Part shown: positions 1 through 11,399 of the stretch, piece by piece
Layout: the number at the start of each line of letters is the position of its first letter
How positions within the stretch are numbered: the stretch's first letter is position 1
Assembly (NCBI GenBank): GCA_036346405.1
Contig: CM070550.1
Span: forward strand, 12,000,115 to 12,064,114
DNA from: Phyllostachys edulis
Lineage: Eukaryota; Streptophyta; Magnoliopsida; Poales; Poaceae
Direction: 5' to 3'
DNA length: 64,000 nt
Program-made: the position numbers and the translations under genes
Notes under the pieces: model-generated
The model's database searches: none
Seen by the model: the letters and a program-made list of their open reading frames with translations, nothing else
Told to the model about the DNA's origin: nothing

Positions 1-209
1 TCCGCAAACTGAGAACTCGTTGGAACATGAAGAACTTGCACTTGACCCAGGGCCACTTTCTCACGAACAAAGTGAATATCGATCTCAATATGTTTGGTCC
101 GGTGATGTTGAACAGGATTCGTGGAGAGGTACACGGCGGACACGTTGTCGCAGTAGACAATGGTAGCTTGTTCTATTGGCCGGTGGAGTTCGTCCATGAG
201 CTAACGCAA
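1..209 (-). pseudogene. Ty1/copia polyprotein, RNase H C-terminal part
   Basis: Read on the minus strand this piece encodes the end of a copia RNase H domain: VYCDNVSAVYLS, then HHRTKHIEID and HFVREK, the usual order of the family. An in-frame TAG near its upstream edge shows decay. It is the direct continuation of the polyprotein that ends at 23839, from which it is separated by the inserted Sirevirus-like element. The 3' LTR of this element lies to the left of the window. Confidence 0.85.
205..209. repeat. Target-site duplication, left (CGCAA)
   Basis: CGCAA just before the TG of the left long LTR pairs with CGCGA at 23839-23843 after the CA of the right LTR. Four of five bases match, as expected for an aged 5-bp copia-type duplication. 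Confidence 0.6.
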
Positions 210-2746
210 TGTAGGACCGGAAAGGCGACTAGAGGGGGGGTGAATAGACGCTTTCTCTAAATTTCACCTCGATCAAACTCAACACTACATTCACTCCAAT
301 AGCTATAAAGCTATGAAGATCTGTATACAGGCACAGCGGATAACCTGTGTTGAATCCGATCAAACCCCTAAGCACAAGACTAAAAACTAGTCACAAAATC
401 TAAAGCATCCTCTCACAGATCAAACCACACAGATCTGACATGCACAGGATTTTCTCAACAAAACACACAGCTCCGGCAGAAAACAAATCCAACCGAGATG
501 CAGCCCTTAGCACTGATAGGAATTAAAACAACCACATCACTCGCAACAGTCAAACTCAAGATCCACTCGCATCAATGCTGTTCAGATCATTAATGGCAGC
601 CTGCAAAAAATTCAACACACGCAGGAAGCTTGAAAAACTGAACCAAAAACACAGTGAAACAGCAGGATCGACTTGAGCACAGGCGCTCAGATTTTTCAAC
701 GCAATCTGGCGCCGCCACCCACCGCTCCCGATTTTGAGGTCGCTCTGACTCTGGTGAAGCAGCCGCCCACAGATTGATTTTATGAGGACCCTACAGGCGC
801 ACACAACAAGCACACGATTTTGGGTTTTGCTGGACACCGCCCCCGGCAGCTTTTTCCCTTGGCGCTTCAAGCCGTCCCCAAGATCTCCAGATGCTCAACA
901 GAGCAGACACGCAGAGATTAACGCCACCGCAAGCTCAATTCTCTCGGATTCTGCGGGGCAATCAAATAGAGAACTCCAAGAACTACTTAAAGCACATCAT
1001 ATCAATCCAAGGTGTGTGACTTCATACAGACAAGAGCCAACAAAAAAAACAAAAAAAACGCCACAAAGAAATGGCTCTGACCAAGACAGGGCTCTGATTT
1101 TATGGAAATAAGCACCACGATTCCTACGGTTCTTGCTCCAGGCTGTTCAATTTCTCCGAGGTGTGCCGCCGCCCAAGCAAGGGCCTTGCAGGAGCTCCAC
1201 ACGCATCACATCACAAAGCAGATCGAATCGGTTCAAAGAGCAGTCAAATAAAAAATTCCAAAACAACAAACTATAAAATAATCACTTCATGAATGCAAAG
1301 AACAACCTGATAACTGAAGCCGCCGCTCAGACTCAAACCAAAAAGAGATCAGGCGCAGGAAGGGCCGCCGCCAGATTCGGTTTTCACTTCTCTACTCACA
1401 GAATCGGCTGAAGCCACAAGATCTGAAAATCTGAACAGCATCGATTTTTCAGAAGGGACAGAGCACTGAGGATCCGGTTTTTGCGGAGTCTTAGGCTGCC
1501 GATTTTTGGTCAAAGACCGGCCGAGCGGACAAGGTCTTAAGTCAGAGAAGAAAATAGCAATTAAGACCAAGCTGCAAGCCACCGCCGAAATCGGCTTTTC
1601 TGCGGGGCAACCAAGCAGCCACCAGATTTTTGCAGGAGCAAACAAATCAGTACTTGAACCAACTCTTCCAAAGATTTCTCCAGCGCGCAGCAATAAACAA
1701 AACAGATTCAGACAGAGTCAAGGCAACATCAAATCAGAGATTACAGCCGAAGGAACAAGAAGAACAGCAGCTAAAGTTTTTCCTCTCGGTGGACTCAAGC
1801 CGCCGCCACAAGCTGGACTTTCCCAGGGGATACAGGGCGCACCCAAAAAAAACGCCCAAAACCTAAAGCCTCTGCTTTTCTTTGCAAGGCAGAGCCAACC
1901 CAACAAATGACCATCACAGCTCCTTTTATAGGGCAACAACAAACCCTAAAGACCTTCTAGATGATTTACCCTAATGGGCTTCCGTTAGGGCCCAACATCA
2001 ACGGAACACACACGCACGTATATTAAAGACCCGTCTTCATCGTCGATTGATCTAAACCGCTTCACCATGCGCCGACCCGCGTCGCGCTTAGTCAAAAGGT
2101 CACCAAGATGGTATTTGGTAAAATTACCAAAATACCCCTTCTCGATCTTTTCCAAAAGTCGAGTCCACAGATCGTGAATCAATCCCATGCTTCGCCACGT
2201 GTAGGTTGATCAACGGCTCCATGTCGTCAAGTCTCTCTCGTCCGGATCCCACCGGCACCACTGAGCACTTGCAACGACTCCCGCGCCGCTTGATCCAACC
2301 AGTCGCACCGAACCGCCCGTTCGGTCATCCTCGTCCATTCTGCGCCACGCTTGAGTCATATGACCTCACACGGCATCCTTGATCGTTCTGGACCTCAGCT
2401 CTCCAAGCTTAGTCCCAATCCACCTCGCCGTTGACCGTCATTGACCTGCAAGCCACCTGCACAGCAATAGACAAGCAAACACGAATTCGGGAACAAGTTC
2501 TTCACAACTTGACCCACGTTAGCCAAAACATGCAATATGCAACACATATGCATTAACAAACATGGATATGACCTATCCCAAAATCAGTTCATCACTTATA
2601 TCAACATTCAAAGACAAAAGCGGCCAGGCATTACCGGCCCGACAGATCCAAACTTTGTCGAAAACACATGAAACTTCAAACCAAAAGCCACATTGCCAAT
2701 TGTTTCATCATCCTAAGATCATGAGCATATCCTCATGATATCCACA
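210..2746 (-). repeat. Left LTR (3' LTR) of Sirevirus-like element
   Basis: It begins TGTAGGACCGG and ends GATATCCACA on the plus strand. It matches 8025-8404 joined to 21728-23838 along its length, with many small differences. Open frames inside it are not shared intact between the copies and are not genes. At 2537 bp it is long for a copia LTR. Confidence 0.9.
1919..1931 (-). promoter_or_regulatory. TATA box of the left LTR
   Basis: The minus strand reads CTATAAAAGGAGC, a strong TATA box. The same string is present in the other LTR at 23022-23034. It sits about 820 bases into the LTR, so U3 is about 0.8 kb and R plus U5 about 1.7 kb. Confidence 0.7.
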
Positions 2747-2758
2747 ATCTCCCCTTGA
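2747..2758 (-). promoter_or_regulatory. Polypurine tract
   Basis: The minus strand reads TCAAGGGGAGAT directly before the TG of the 3' LTR, as expected for the plus-strand primer of reverse transcription. Confidence 0.75.
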
Positions 2759-5700
2759 TGAACACATTGGCAATCTCGTAAAATGTAAGTTTGTGGTTTG
2801 AAAAGTAAAGTACTCAAGATTTTAAGACAAAGGCACAACTTGGTCCAAATGCAAGAAAAAGCAAAGGAAATGACCAAGCTGGCTTCAGAATAGCATAAAC
2901 AAGTGAGATACAGCAAAGAAAAGCCAGAAAGCTTCCAATTCCAGAGAATCGACAAAAATCTCACTTAAGGTCCATATGAAAGAACAAGTGTTCTATTTGA
3001 CCTTAGATCATTGTGAGGCTTCAAAATTTGCAATTCAAGTTCAGAAAAGGCAATAAGACCAAAAGAATGCAATATGAATGCTCCCCCTCACTATGATCAT
3101 CATTTTAAAAGAGATAATATGAATTTTCAATTTCTCCACTTCTCCCCCTTACAACACTTCTCCCCTATAACCAACAAGCTCTTTATTAACATTACATTTT
3201 CGCTAAATCTTCTCCCCCTTTGACAATGGATTCATCAAGGAATCATCCCTTCCTCTCATCCAGAGATGACAAATGCACAAGAAAGGAAGAAGCAAAAGAA
3301 AGAGCATGCAAGAAATGCAATGGGGTGGCTTCATTTTTGTTTTGATTTTACAATTTTTAGGTAAAAGAAGCTTTGGAGATTACTCAATTGAACAGGCTAG
3401 CATTTCTACCATTACTCAAGATACAACAAGCCTGACAAAGCTAGTAAGATCATGTTAAGACATATAGCAAAGCTAGGCTAATGAGCTCAATATATCACAA
3501 GTTGTTGGATTAAATTAAGCAATGCTTCAAAATTAGCAAGTTCAACAACAGTTATCCTAAAGTGATAATGGCCATATCAGAATGTCATTGTGAGATCCAG
3601 AAGCTAGCAAAGACCATCTTAGAGACAAAATTCATGAAATAAACCATTTAGCTCAAGTTTTCTCAAAAGCCCAAATTTTCAACTATTTTTCATTTGCAAT
3701 GAATATTCAAGTTGATTAAAGGTCTAACTTAGTAAAGAAGATCCTGGACTAGGAGCCATCCACAATCTCTTCCTAAGCTTCAACCAATTTTGACAATTTG
3801 CTTTTTAGCCAAGTGCTAGATCTCAAGCCTCACTACGACCATCCCAAGCAACAAAAAGCTTAAAAGAGTGGTCTAGGTCATCCAAAATTCCCCCTGAGTT
3901 CATGCCTAGTACAATGGCAAGCAGTCTCATGAGAAAGAATTGGTGAGATCAGTTTTTTCGCACAAAAGAGATCATTTTTCATTTTGCACAAAGGATGTTT
4001 TAGATTCTTTAATGAACTGAAAGCTCAAAGATGTTCAATTCTAGATTCAAGAGCTAACAAAGCAATTTTGACAGGGCCAATGTCACAAAAGGATCACTAA
4101 TTGTGCAACTAGCTAAAAGATCCACAAATTGCTATTTTTAGTTCAAGTTAATTAACAGTTCTAGCCCATATAGCAAAGACATTGCTGCACATGTGAAAGC
4201 ATGATAATTCTAGCAAGTCAAAGAACTAGACACAATCTTGAGCAAGAATTGAAATACTAAAGCTCAAGAGGGTAATAAGCAAAGCTTCATCAATTAAAAG
4301 ATGTATAAAGAAAGCTTATATTACAATGCATCTTTTCGATTTTCCATATGTATGCAATATGATACAATGAGATGCACAAAAGACATAAAAGCCTAAAAGG
4401 TTCACAAAAGAACTAAGAAAGTTCCGAAAAGAACCAACTCCCCCTCAAACCAACCCATAGGGATAAATTATCCCTAACTTGCATCTCAAGGTGGCAAACC
4501 TTGTTGGGTCTAAAAAGCTTTGAGGGGAAAAACCTGCCAAAAGTGCCTTGGACTCCACAAAAACTAGCACAAAAACTTCAAACACCACAAGATCTCTAGG
4601 GACAGCAACTCGAAAAGCTAGGGAGCGAAACACCAACACTAAAAAGCTTACAGGCAACTCAAAAACCTGCTAACACTAGTGGTTGGGAGACAAGCTTGAC
4701 CTAGACTGTGAGAAGAATGCATCCTAGAAAACCAAGGGATAAGAAGAGTGCCTAGAAGGGACACGTGCTAGAACAGAGCCTCCTATCTACCCTGAACCCA
4801 ACAAACCCAACACCTAACACGAACCAGATGCAATGCAAGGTAGACTAGGGATACCATACACAAATGTAGGGTATAGAAGCTCGAACTTGAGTCGCACTGC
4901 TTGGCAGTGAGATGTAGTCATGATGGATGAAGATCCATTCCTTAAAGCTTCAGAAGGTAGTTGCGCTCACCCATCATCCTCATCTCAAATTCCTTCGTCT
5001 CCGAGAAGTGATAGTCATCATTGAAGGCACAAATGAAGAAGTACCAACAGCTTGAAATCATGAATCACATGTTCTTCTTCTCAACTGAAAAGACGACACC
5101 AAAGAGACAGAAAAAGTCTATACCTTGATACTGGATTAGTGAAACAATATCTAGAGAAACAGTACCAAGACACATGACTAGCAAGAATAGCAGCAAATGA
5201 TCCAAAACTCATGAAAGCATATAATCAATAATTTAAGACAGGAGCATGGAGAGAGACAACTCAAATGCAGCACATGCTATCCAAGACATGACAAAGCTCA
5301 AACTATCCTTAATCAACAATAAGGCATAGGAGCAAGCAAACAAGCACATAGCAAATCACACATCATATGTACAGTCACAAATAAAGCATGCTAGTGAAAG
5401 CTATGGCAAGGCTCAAGCATCCACAATTAACAGTAAGGCACAATAACCATGTAAGCATAAAGCATTTTAAGAGCGAATCATGAATAATGTAAGCTAACAT
5501 GGATATCAAGTGAACAAGTGGATACATAAGACAAACATCAACACGAGCAAGATAAATCATGTACAAAACAGCACAAGCTCATGATGATAAACTCAAGCTC
5601 ATACACCCATGGAAATAAAGAACAATAATATGATACATGGATATATAAGCAAGGTAAAGACATGATAAAAGATATCACAAGAGTAATACATGCCAATAAG

Positions 5701-5929
5701 GTACAAGTGAGTACAAAACAAGCACAACATGCCAAGAATGAATAATCATGAAGATACATGCATGAAGGTATAAAATTGCTCACAAAACAGATGTAGATGT
5801 CGATCATTAAAGCGCATGCCTCTTGGAGGCCATCATTGGAGTGGAGAACCATCAAGTGTCTTGATCAAGTAATGAAGCAAAAGATCAGAATCCTTTAAGT
5901 CCATGTTCTCCAACCCGTGTTCTCGGTAC
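2759..5929 (-). other. Non-coding interior with repeated polypurine tracts
   Basis: About 3.2 kb between gag and the 3' LTR with no ORF of note. Plus-strand CTCCCCCTT-like blocks recur at 3081, 3141, 3156, 3211, 3891 and 4439, which are purine tracts in element sense. Multiple tracts upstream of the 3' LTR have been described for Sireviruses. Pol would normally lie here and has been lost. Confidence 0.65.
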
Positions 5930-7884
5930 CTACACACGAGAAAGGCAAAGTGTCCGAGTCTTGGGTCCCGAAGGGTTAGAGAGCGAATGCTTGGGAACCC
6001 AAACCTTGGACACACCACCACCAGAAGCAGTCGAAACATTATGTGAGTTAGCATGATGGTCCATGCAAGAAGATCCAATCTCATCCTTGGAGGCATGCCG
6101 CGAGTGGACAACTCGATGAGGAAAACGAGGTCCATCTCTAGGAAAGCGGCAATGTCCTTGCTTGAAAGCACCAAGATGAGAACCAACAGAAGCATCAAAA
6201 GAACTCACACAACCTCGCCGTGAGTGTGTACCTCGATGAACAAAACGAGGTCCACCACTTGGACAACGGTGGAAATCCTGCCTCGGGGCAGCTCGTGGAC
6301 CAAAACCAAAACTATGCAACCCATGTCCACGGTGCTGTCCGACACCACTAGAAAAGGTGTCAAAGAAGCCATCAACAAATCGAGTCTTCGTGCTTGGCTC
6401 TTTAGTGTGCATGTCATGAGAAAGACTATGCCCACTAGGAGACTTAGAAGCATGAGCTCGACGCATCTGTTTTGCACGCCGGAAACAAAAATCCACATGA
6501 TGTCCATTCTTCCCACAAAATGAGCAATGGTGTAAAGGTCTACTAGTAGACACGGTCTGAGAGGACGAAGCACCATTATGGCTCAAAGAAGAAGTCCTGG
6601 AAGAACTAGCATCATGACTCGTCCTCGTATCGACACTAGACCCACGCATGCCATGAGAAAGGCTATGTGTGTTCCTAGAGGTACGACGACGCACTCGACG
6701 CTCATGTTTCAAACTGCGAAAGCAAAACCCAAGAGTGTGTCCATTCTTCTTACAAAATGTGCAATGGTACTTCTCTTTTGAAGATTTAGTACCATTTGAG
6801 AAAGAAGCACATTTGTCTTTTGAAGTCCGTTGGACAACACAAGAAGAGTCCATGAGAGTCGAACTCACCAAAGAAGAGCTATCCAAAGCGATGCCACAAA
6901 AACCAACATCAAGTGACTCACGTTTAGCACAAAAAGACTCCAACTCCGAATGCAAAGATGCAAGAGAAATCTTAAAAACATCAATCTCGGAGTGAAGGCA
7001 AATACAAGAGTCACAAGATTTGGCGCTCATATCATCGCGCAAAGACTCAACCTTGCTCTTCAAAGAAATGCAAGATGTGCAAGAAATTAATGATGCTTTC
7101 GAATTAAGCATGCAGTTCAAAGCATTAATTTCAGTTTCTAAACAAGTACAATTCTTGCAAGAGACTAAACCATCCTTAAGCAATTTTTCATATTCTAAGC
7201 ACATGCTACAAGGCCTAGCTTTAATTTCAATAATCCCAGCTCTAGCATTTTCTAATTGCTCAAGATGCATGGAATTAGTCAATTTAAGCTTCTCAAAATC
7301 AGCAAGCATGCCTACACAAGAATCATAATTATTTTTAGCCATAGAACTAAGATTGCCTATTTCTAACTTAGCATTATCAAGCTCATGATGTAAGGCAATA
7401 CAAGAATCACAAGGCATAGAAACATTTGATTTCAAAATTTCATTTTCAGATTTTAGGCATGCAAGAGAATTGTTCAAGTTCTCCATGTCTACAAGCAATG
7501 AATCATAAGCATTCATAGATGTTTTCAGTTCGGAGAGCTCATGAGACAAATCATTCTTCTCTCTTTTTAGCAATTTCATTTTCTTCCTAAGAGCATGCAA
7601 TTTATATTTATATGAAATCAAGCCATCAATGAGTTTTTCTTTGCTCACCTTGCTTAGCTTGAGTAGGGGATCGTCCTCGAAAGAGTCATCATGATCATCC
7701 TCGAAATGCTCTTCATCAAAATCCTCTCCAACATGTTCATCCTCAAAAGTCTCAGTGCATATGTCATCGGGCTTCTTCTCCTGCCCAAAAGTGACTCATC
7801 CCTGAAACTAGAACAATCAAAACAAAAGAATTCGCCACAAATATCACAGAGAAATCCTCCGCCGCCATTAGACTTATCATACAT
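5930..7884 (-). pseudogene. Gag-like protein with coiled coil and zinc knuckles (one frameshift)
   Basis: This is the only protein-coding part of the Sirevirus-like element, presumably the capsid/RNA-binding protein. The open frame 5930-7648 reads 572 codons and is not opened by an ATG: in the same frame it runs upstream through an acidic Asp/Glu-rich stretch, and a frameshift near 7770 joins it to an ATG at 7884, 116 bases after the primer site. The N-terminus has CDIC-x4-CFDC, a CX2CX4CX2C ribbon. Numbering from 7648, residues 14-240 are a Leu/Glu/Lys-rich probable coiled coil carrying five CxxC pairs (about 80, 147, 164, 190 and 212). Two CX2CX4HX4C knuckles lie at C296-C309 and C375-C388, followed by a Ser/Arg/His-rich tail. 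The core capsid fold is not recognisable. Confidence 0.75.
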
Positions 7885-7999
7885 TCAAATATTTTGTTAC
7901 GCCAACACCATTGGTAAAAGAACCACGACAAGATGCAAGGAACCGCTCACAAGTCCTCACACTAGTCGCCATGCTCAAAGATCAATAAAGATCACAAAA

Positions 8000-8022
8000 G
8001 AGCAAACTTGGCTCTGATACCA
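8000..8022 (-). promoter_or_regulatory. Primer binding site (tRNA-iMet type)
   Basis: The minus strand reads TGGTATCAGAGCCAAG, the canonical plant copia primer site, two bases inside the 5' LTR. It fixes the orientation of the element. Confidence 0.9.
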
Positions 8023-8024
8023 AT

Positions 8025-8404
8025 TGTAGGACCGGAAAGGCGACTAGAGGGGGGGTGAATAGACGCTTTCTCTAAATTTCACCTCGATCAAACTCAACAC
8101 TACATTCACTCCAATAGCTATAAAGCTATGAAGATCTGTATACAGGCACAGCGGATAACCTATGTTGAATCCGATCAAACCCCTAAGCACAAGACTAAAA
8201 ACTAGTCACAAAATCTAAAGCATCCACTCACAGATCAAACCACACAGATCTGACATGCACAGGATTTTCTCAACAAAACACACACACTCCTAGAGAAAAC
8301 AAATCCAACCGAGATGCATTTCTTAGCATCGAGTAGGAATTAAAACAACCACATCACTCTAGCAATCAAACTCAAGATCCACTCGATCAATGTTTGTTCA
8401 GATC
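8025..8404 (-). repeat. Right LTR (5' LTR) of Sirevirus-like element, first part
   Basis: Copy of 210-580, starting TGTAGGACCGG. It stops at GTTCAGATC, where the gypsy element is inserted. In the uninterrupted left LTR the same point continues without a break at 580. Confidence 0.9.
8400..8404. repeat. Target-site duplication AGATC, left copy
   Basis: AGATC precedes the gypsy LTR and is repeated at 21723-21727 directly after it. The uninterrupted LTR has AGATC once, at this site. This is a perfect 5-bp duplication. Confidence 0.92.
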
Positions 8405-8522
8405 GACGAGGATATAATAATCCTCATTTTACCTTTTATCTATAATTTTATTATAGGTAAATATGACGCCATGTGAACCCCGAGTGTACCCTTTAATGTT
8501 ATGAAGGAAGAACCAAATGGAT

Positions 8523-8631
8523 GGTCGTAAGTTCTTCTACGACCACCCCCATAGTCGTAAGTTATGCTACGACTATCCCATAGTCGTAAGTCTTGCTACG
8601 ACTACCTCATAGTCGAGATTCCTCTACGACT
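8523..8631 (+). repeat. Array of four short hairpins in U3
   Basis: Four units about 29 bases apart each form GTCGTA-loop-TACGAC or a close variant, with the loop close to AGTTCTTC. Units lie at about 8523-8544, 8553-8574, 8582-8603 and 8611-8631. The array sits about 250 bases before the TATA box and is kept in the 3' LTR near 21115-21222. Confidence 0.8.
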
Positions 8632-8878
8632 AGGTCACCACGACCACCTTATAATCAAATGAACCTCGCAGATAAGTGGGTCTTATTGATTAAGGGATTC
8701 AAACAAATATCATACGCCGTTATTCTACGTAATAATGGCACGTAATACCCCATTATCTCTCGTATATAGTCATGAGCGACGTGGAGGAATTAATACACCG
8801 TAATTACTACCAACATGCGCTCACATAGAGGTAATGAGGCGCCGCTTTAACTGGAGTAACTGCCGCTCCTTCACGTAC

Positions 8879-8886
8879 TATAAAAG
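8879..8886 (+). promoter_or_regulatory. TATA box of gypsy LTR
   Basis: TATAAAAG, preserved at the same place in the 3' LTR (21472-21479). Transcription would start about 30 bases further on. Confidence 0.75.
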
Positions 8887-9150
8887 GTGGCAACTAGAGA
8901 AAGGGATGGAGGATCGAGGAGATCGAGCCATCAGGAATACAAGCACTATCTGTAATAGTCTTAGTTTTTCCCCTGATTGTTCAGTATACACTCAATACCA
9001 TACACACACAGGAGTAGGGTTGTTATTCTCTCCGGAGAAGGCCCGAACTCAGTATAAAAATTCCCGTGTCAATCTCTCAAGATGATTCTATTCTAGGAGA
9101 CCCCTAATCAAACAATCTTTACGTAAGTTCGGTTCTAAAACACCGGCTAG

Positions 9151-9170
9151 CTTGGCGCCGATCGTGGGGA
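9151..9170 (+). promoter_or_regulatory. Primer binding site of gypsy element
   Basis: CTTGGCGCCGATCGTGGGGA directly follows the 5' LTR. TTGGCGCC followed by a G-rich end is the usual start of the primer site in many grass gypsy elements. Confidence 0.7.
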
Positions 9171-9219
9171 TCTTCCGTAATTTCTTGTCAAACATTCTCT
9201 TTGTTTTCCAAATCTCATG

Positions 9220-11370
9220 CACTCATGGCGGAGAATGGAACGAGGAGAACTGGTTCGACTTGGCAGACACGCAGACGTCGACATGGATGCCGGATTCGTT
9301 ACTTAACCGAAAGTGATGACTCATCCTATGGCATTGCCGCCTCCGGGATCTTCCCACGCATCCAGAGACAATGTCGCCGGTGGAGTTGAGGAGGATCCTT
9401 ATCCCCACAACAAGACGCCCAAGAGAGGAATCTACCTCTCAAGGGCAAGGATCAATCGACCAGACCACACCTGTGGACTCACGACACGACGAGAGTTTTT
9501 CCTCGGCGTCCAAGTTCCCCTAAGGCGGTCCGACTTGGTGAGGCAAGCTCTAGAAGCCACACCTCGGGACTTCACCGCATTCGGTGATTCTCTCTCTCGA
9601 TAACGCCAGAGAGAGCGGATCAAGCATGCTTTTCCCGCAATTCGACCATCTCTCCGCAGTCACACCGCCGACGGAGACTAAGTTATAACTCGACTTCCCT
9701 ACTTGGAGGATTACTCCAAGTCGCCAGATGGTGTCTCGACGACTCTCAAGCGGAGAGGCCTCGAGCGCAAGTGAGAATCATCAACGGAGGTCTTCGCCCT
9801 TCCTCGATCAAGATCACTCTTCTAGAGACCGAGATGGAGACCCTTCCCAAGGTCACACATCATACCGTGGCAATGGCTAAGACACCACCATGGCGGACAC
9901 GACTAACGCCTTCATGAACGCCAGGAAATCTCGACATTCTCGCTTCATTGAGGCAATCTCAAGAGTCTAACATGGAAAATCTTGAGGCAATTCAAGGAAG
10001 AAGATTGAAGCTCGTAAGAATTTGCTCGGGCGATTCAATATCAATCGAGGAAGCTCGAGAGCTCCAAAGACATCAATGATTTGCTCGAGAATCCAACTCA
10101 AGAGCTAGCCCGAACGCCAGTTACGACCTCTTCAACAAGAGATCGCACAAAGGCTTCGAGTACAATGAAAAGTTGGAAGCTCCTCGTCGACATCATTCAA
10201 GTAGTCGCATCCATACGACTTCTTCTGCTACTACCAATCCAACATATCACCGCAGAGAAATCGGCAAGAACAACAAGTCGTGTCGATCTCCTACTCAAGA
10301 AATGTCTTCCAAATGACCGATGATCAACAAGCTCCTCGGAAAGGTGATCGCTCACCACTCCGACATGGAAATCAAGAAGCAGATAAACTACGAGGAGTAT
10401 TCCCTCAGAGGACCGAGACCTATTATGTGTCGGGTCAACTCACATCGGGTATCGCCGAGTACGACCACCGATGATATCAACCCTTCTTTTCGCAAGGAGG
10501 CGCCAAGAAGTCATTATCGATGTCGGGCATTCTCGCCGATCTCCGAGCCGCTCACCGCCACCTTTTTCGACCAAAGGAACATGGAGAAGTTTGATGGTTC
10601 CCAAAATCCCATCGAATTCCTTCAAATTTTACAACAAATTGCTCGAGCAAAGCAGGAGGAGGAGAGCATGTGATGGCAAATTACCTTCCAATCGTGCTCA
10701 AGGATCTCGCCGATCGTGGTTACTAAACCAACCACTCGAGTCGATCTATTCTGGCAACATCTCGCGATCTTTTATCGCAAATTTCAAGGCACATACAATC
10801 GCCTCGAAAGGAGGACGACTTGCACCGGATGAGACAGAACGACAACGAGACATTGCGCCAGCTCATCAAGCGCTTGACCAGTTCAGAACTCAATTCCTAA
10901 GTTTCGATTCATCCGTCATCGTGGCTTTCAGCAGGAGTCCGTAGTAGAAGGATAACAGAAGATATTGCTTTAAATCCTCCTACTGTCGCCGAACTCTTCA
11001 AATGGCCGATCGATATGCTATCGCCTCGAGGCGGTCGAGTGGAACAACACAATTGATCGTGAAGACAATCCATCTCGAGAGCCAAAGCGGTTGGTAAGAA
11101 GAAGGATAAGAAAGCAAAAAGTCCAAGAATAAGATGAAGGGTCAAAACCCACGGTTCCAAGGAGGTATTGGTCGTGAATGATAAAGAGCCACGCACATCC
11201 AGCCACACTCCGACAGAGGCAAAGGTAAGCTACCGATCGGAAAAATGATAAGCCTAGGTGGTGTCCTTTCCATAAAAAGGAAGGGCATGACCTTCAGAAT
11301 CGCCGTCTTCCAACGAAAGCTTGAAGACTACTACACCAAGAAGGACCACTTCCCACCCTCGAAAGTGTAG
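9220..11370 (+). pseudogene. Gag remnant of gypsy element
   Basis: Plus-strand reading with many stops and frameshifts. Recognisable stretches include EKFDGSQNPIEFLQ near 10580-10625, resembling the retrotransposon gag core, and WCPFHKKEGHDLQN near 11260-11300, resembling the Trp-Cys-Pro-x-His segment that ends gag in this lineage. No intact ORF longer than about 160 codons remains. Exact limits are not clear. Confidence 0.6.
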
Positions 11371-11399
11371 GTCAAACAAGTGGTCATAAATCTTCGATG

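Larger units (their letters stand above)
8405..9149 (+). repeat. 5' LTR of gypsy element
   Basis: It begins GACGAGGATATAATAA; the first T of the expected TGACGAGG is missing, as comparison with 20994 shows. It ends ACACCGGCTA, where the 3' copy has ACACCGACA. It holds the hairpin array at 8523-8631 and the TATA box at 8879-8886. Confidence 0.9.

Noticed and set aside
556..1942. Several overlapping open frames of 100-134 codons on both strands
   Set aside because: They lie in the long LTR and are not kept intact in the second LTR copy at 21728-23838.
8523..8631. Regularly spaced short repeats that look like a small CRISPR array
   Set aside because: The units are hairpins inside a plant LTR, with no distinct spacers and no cas genes.
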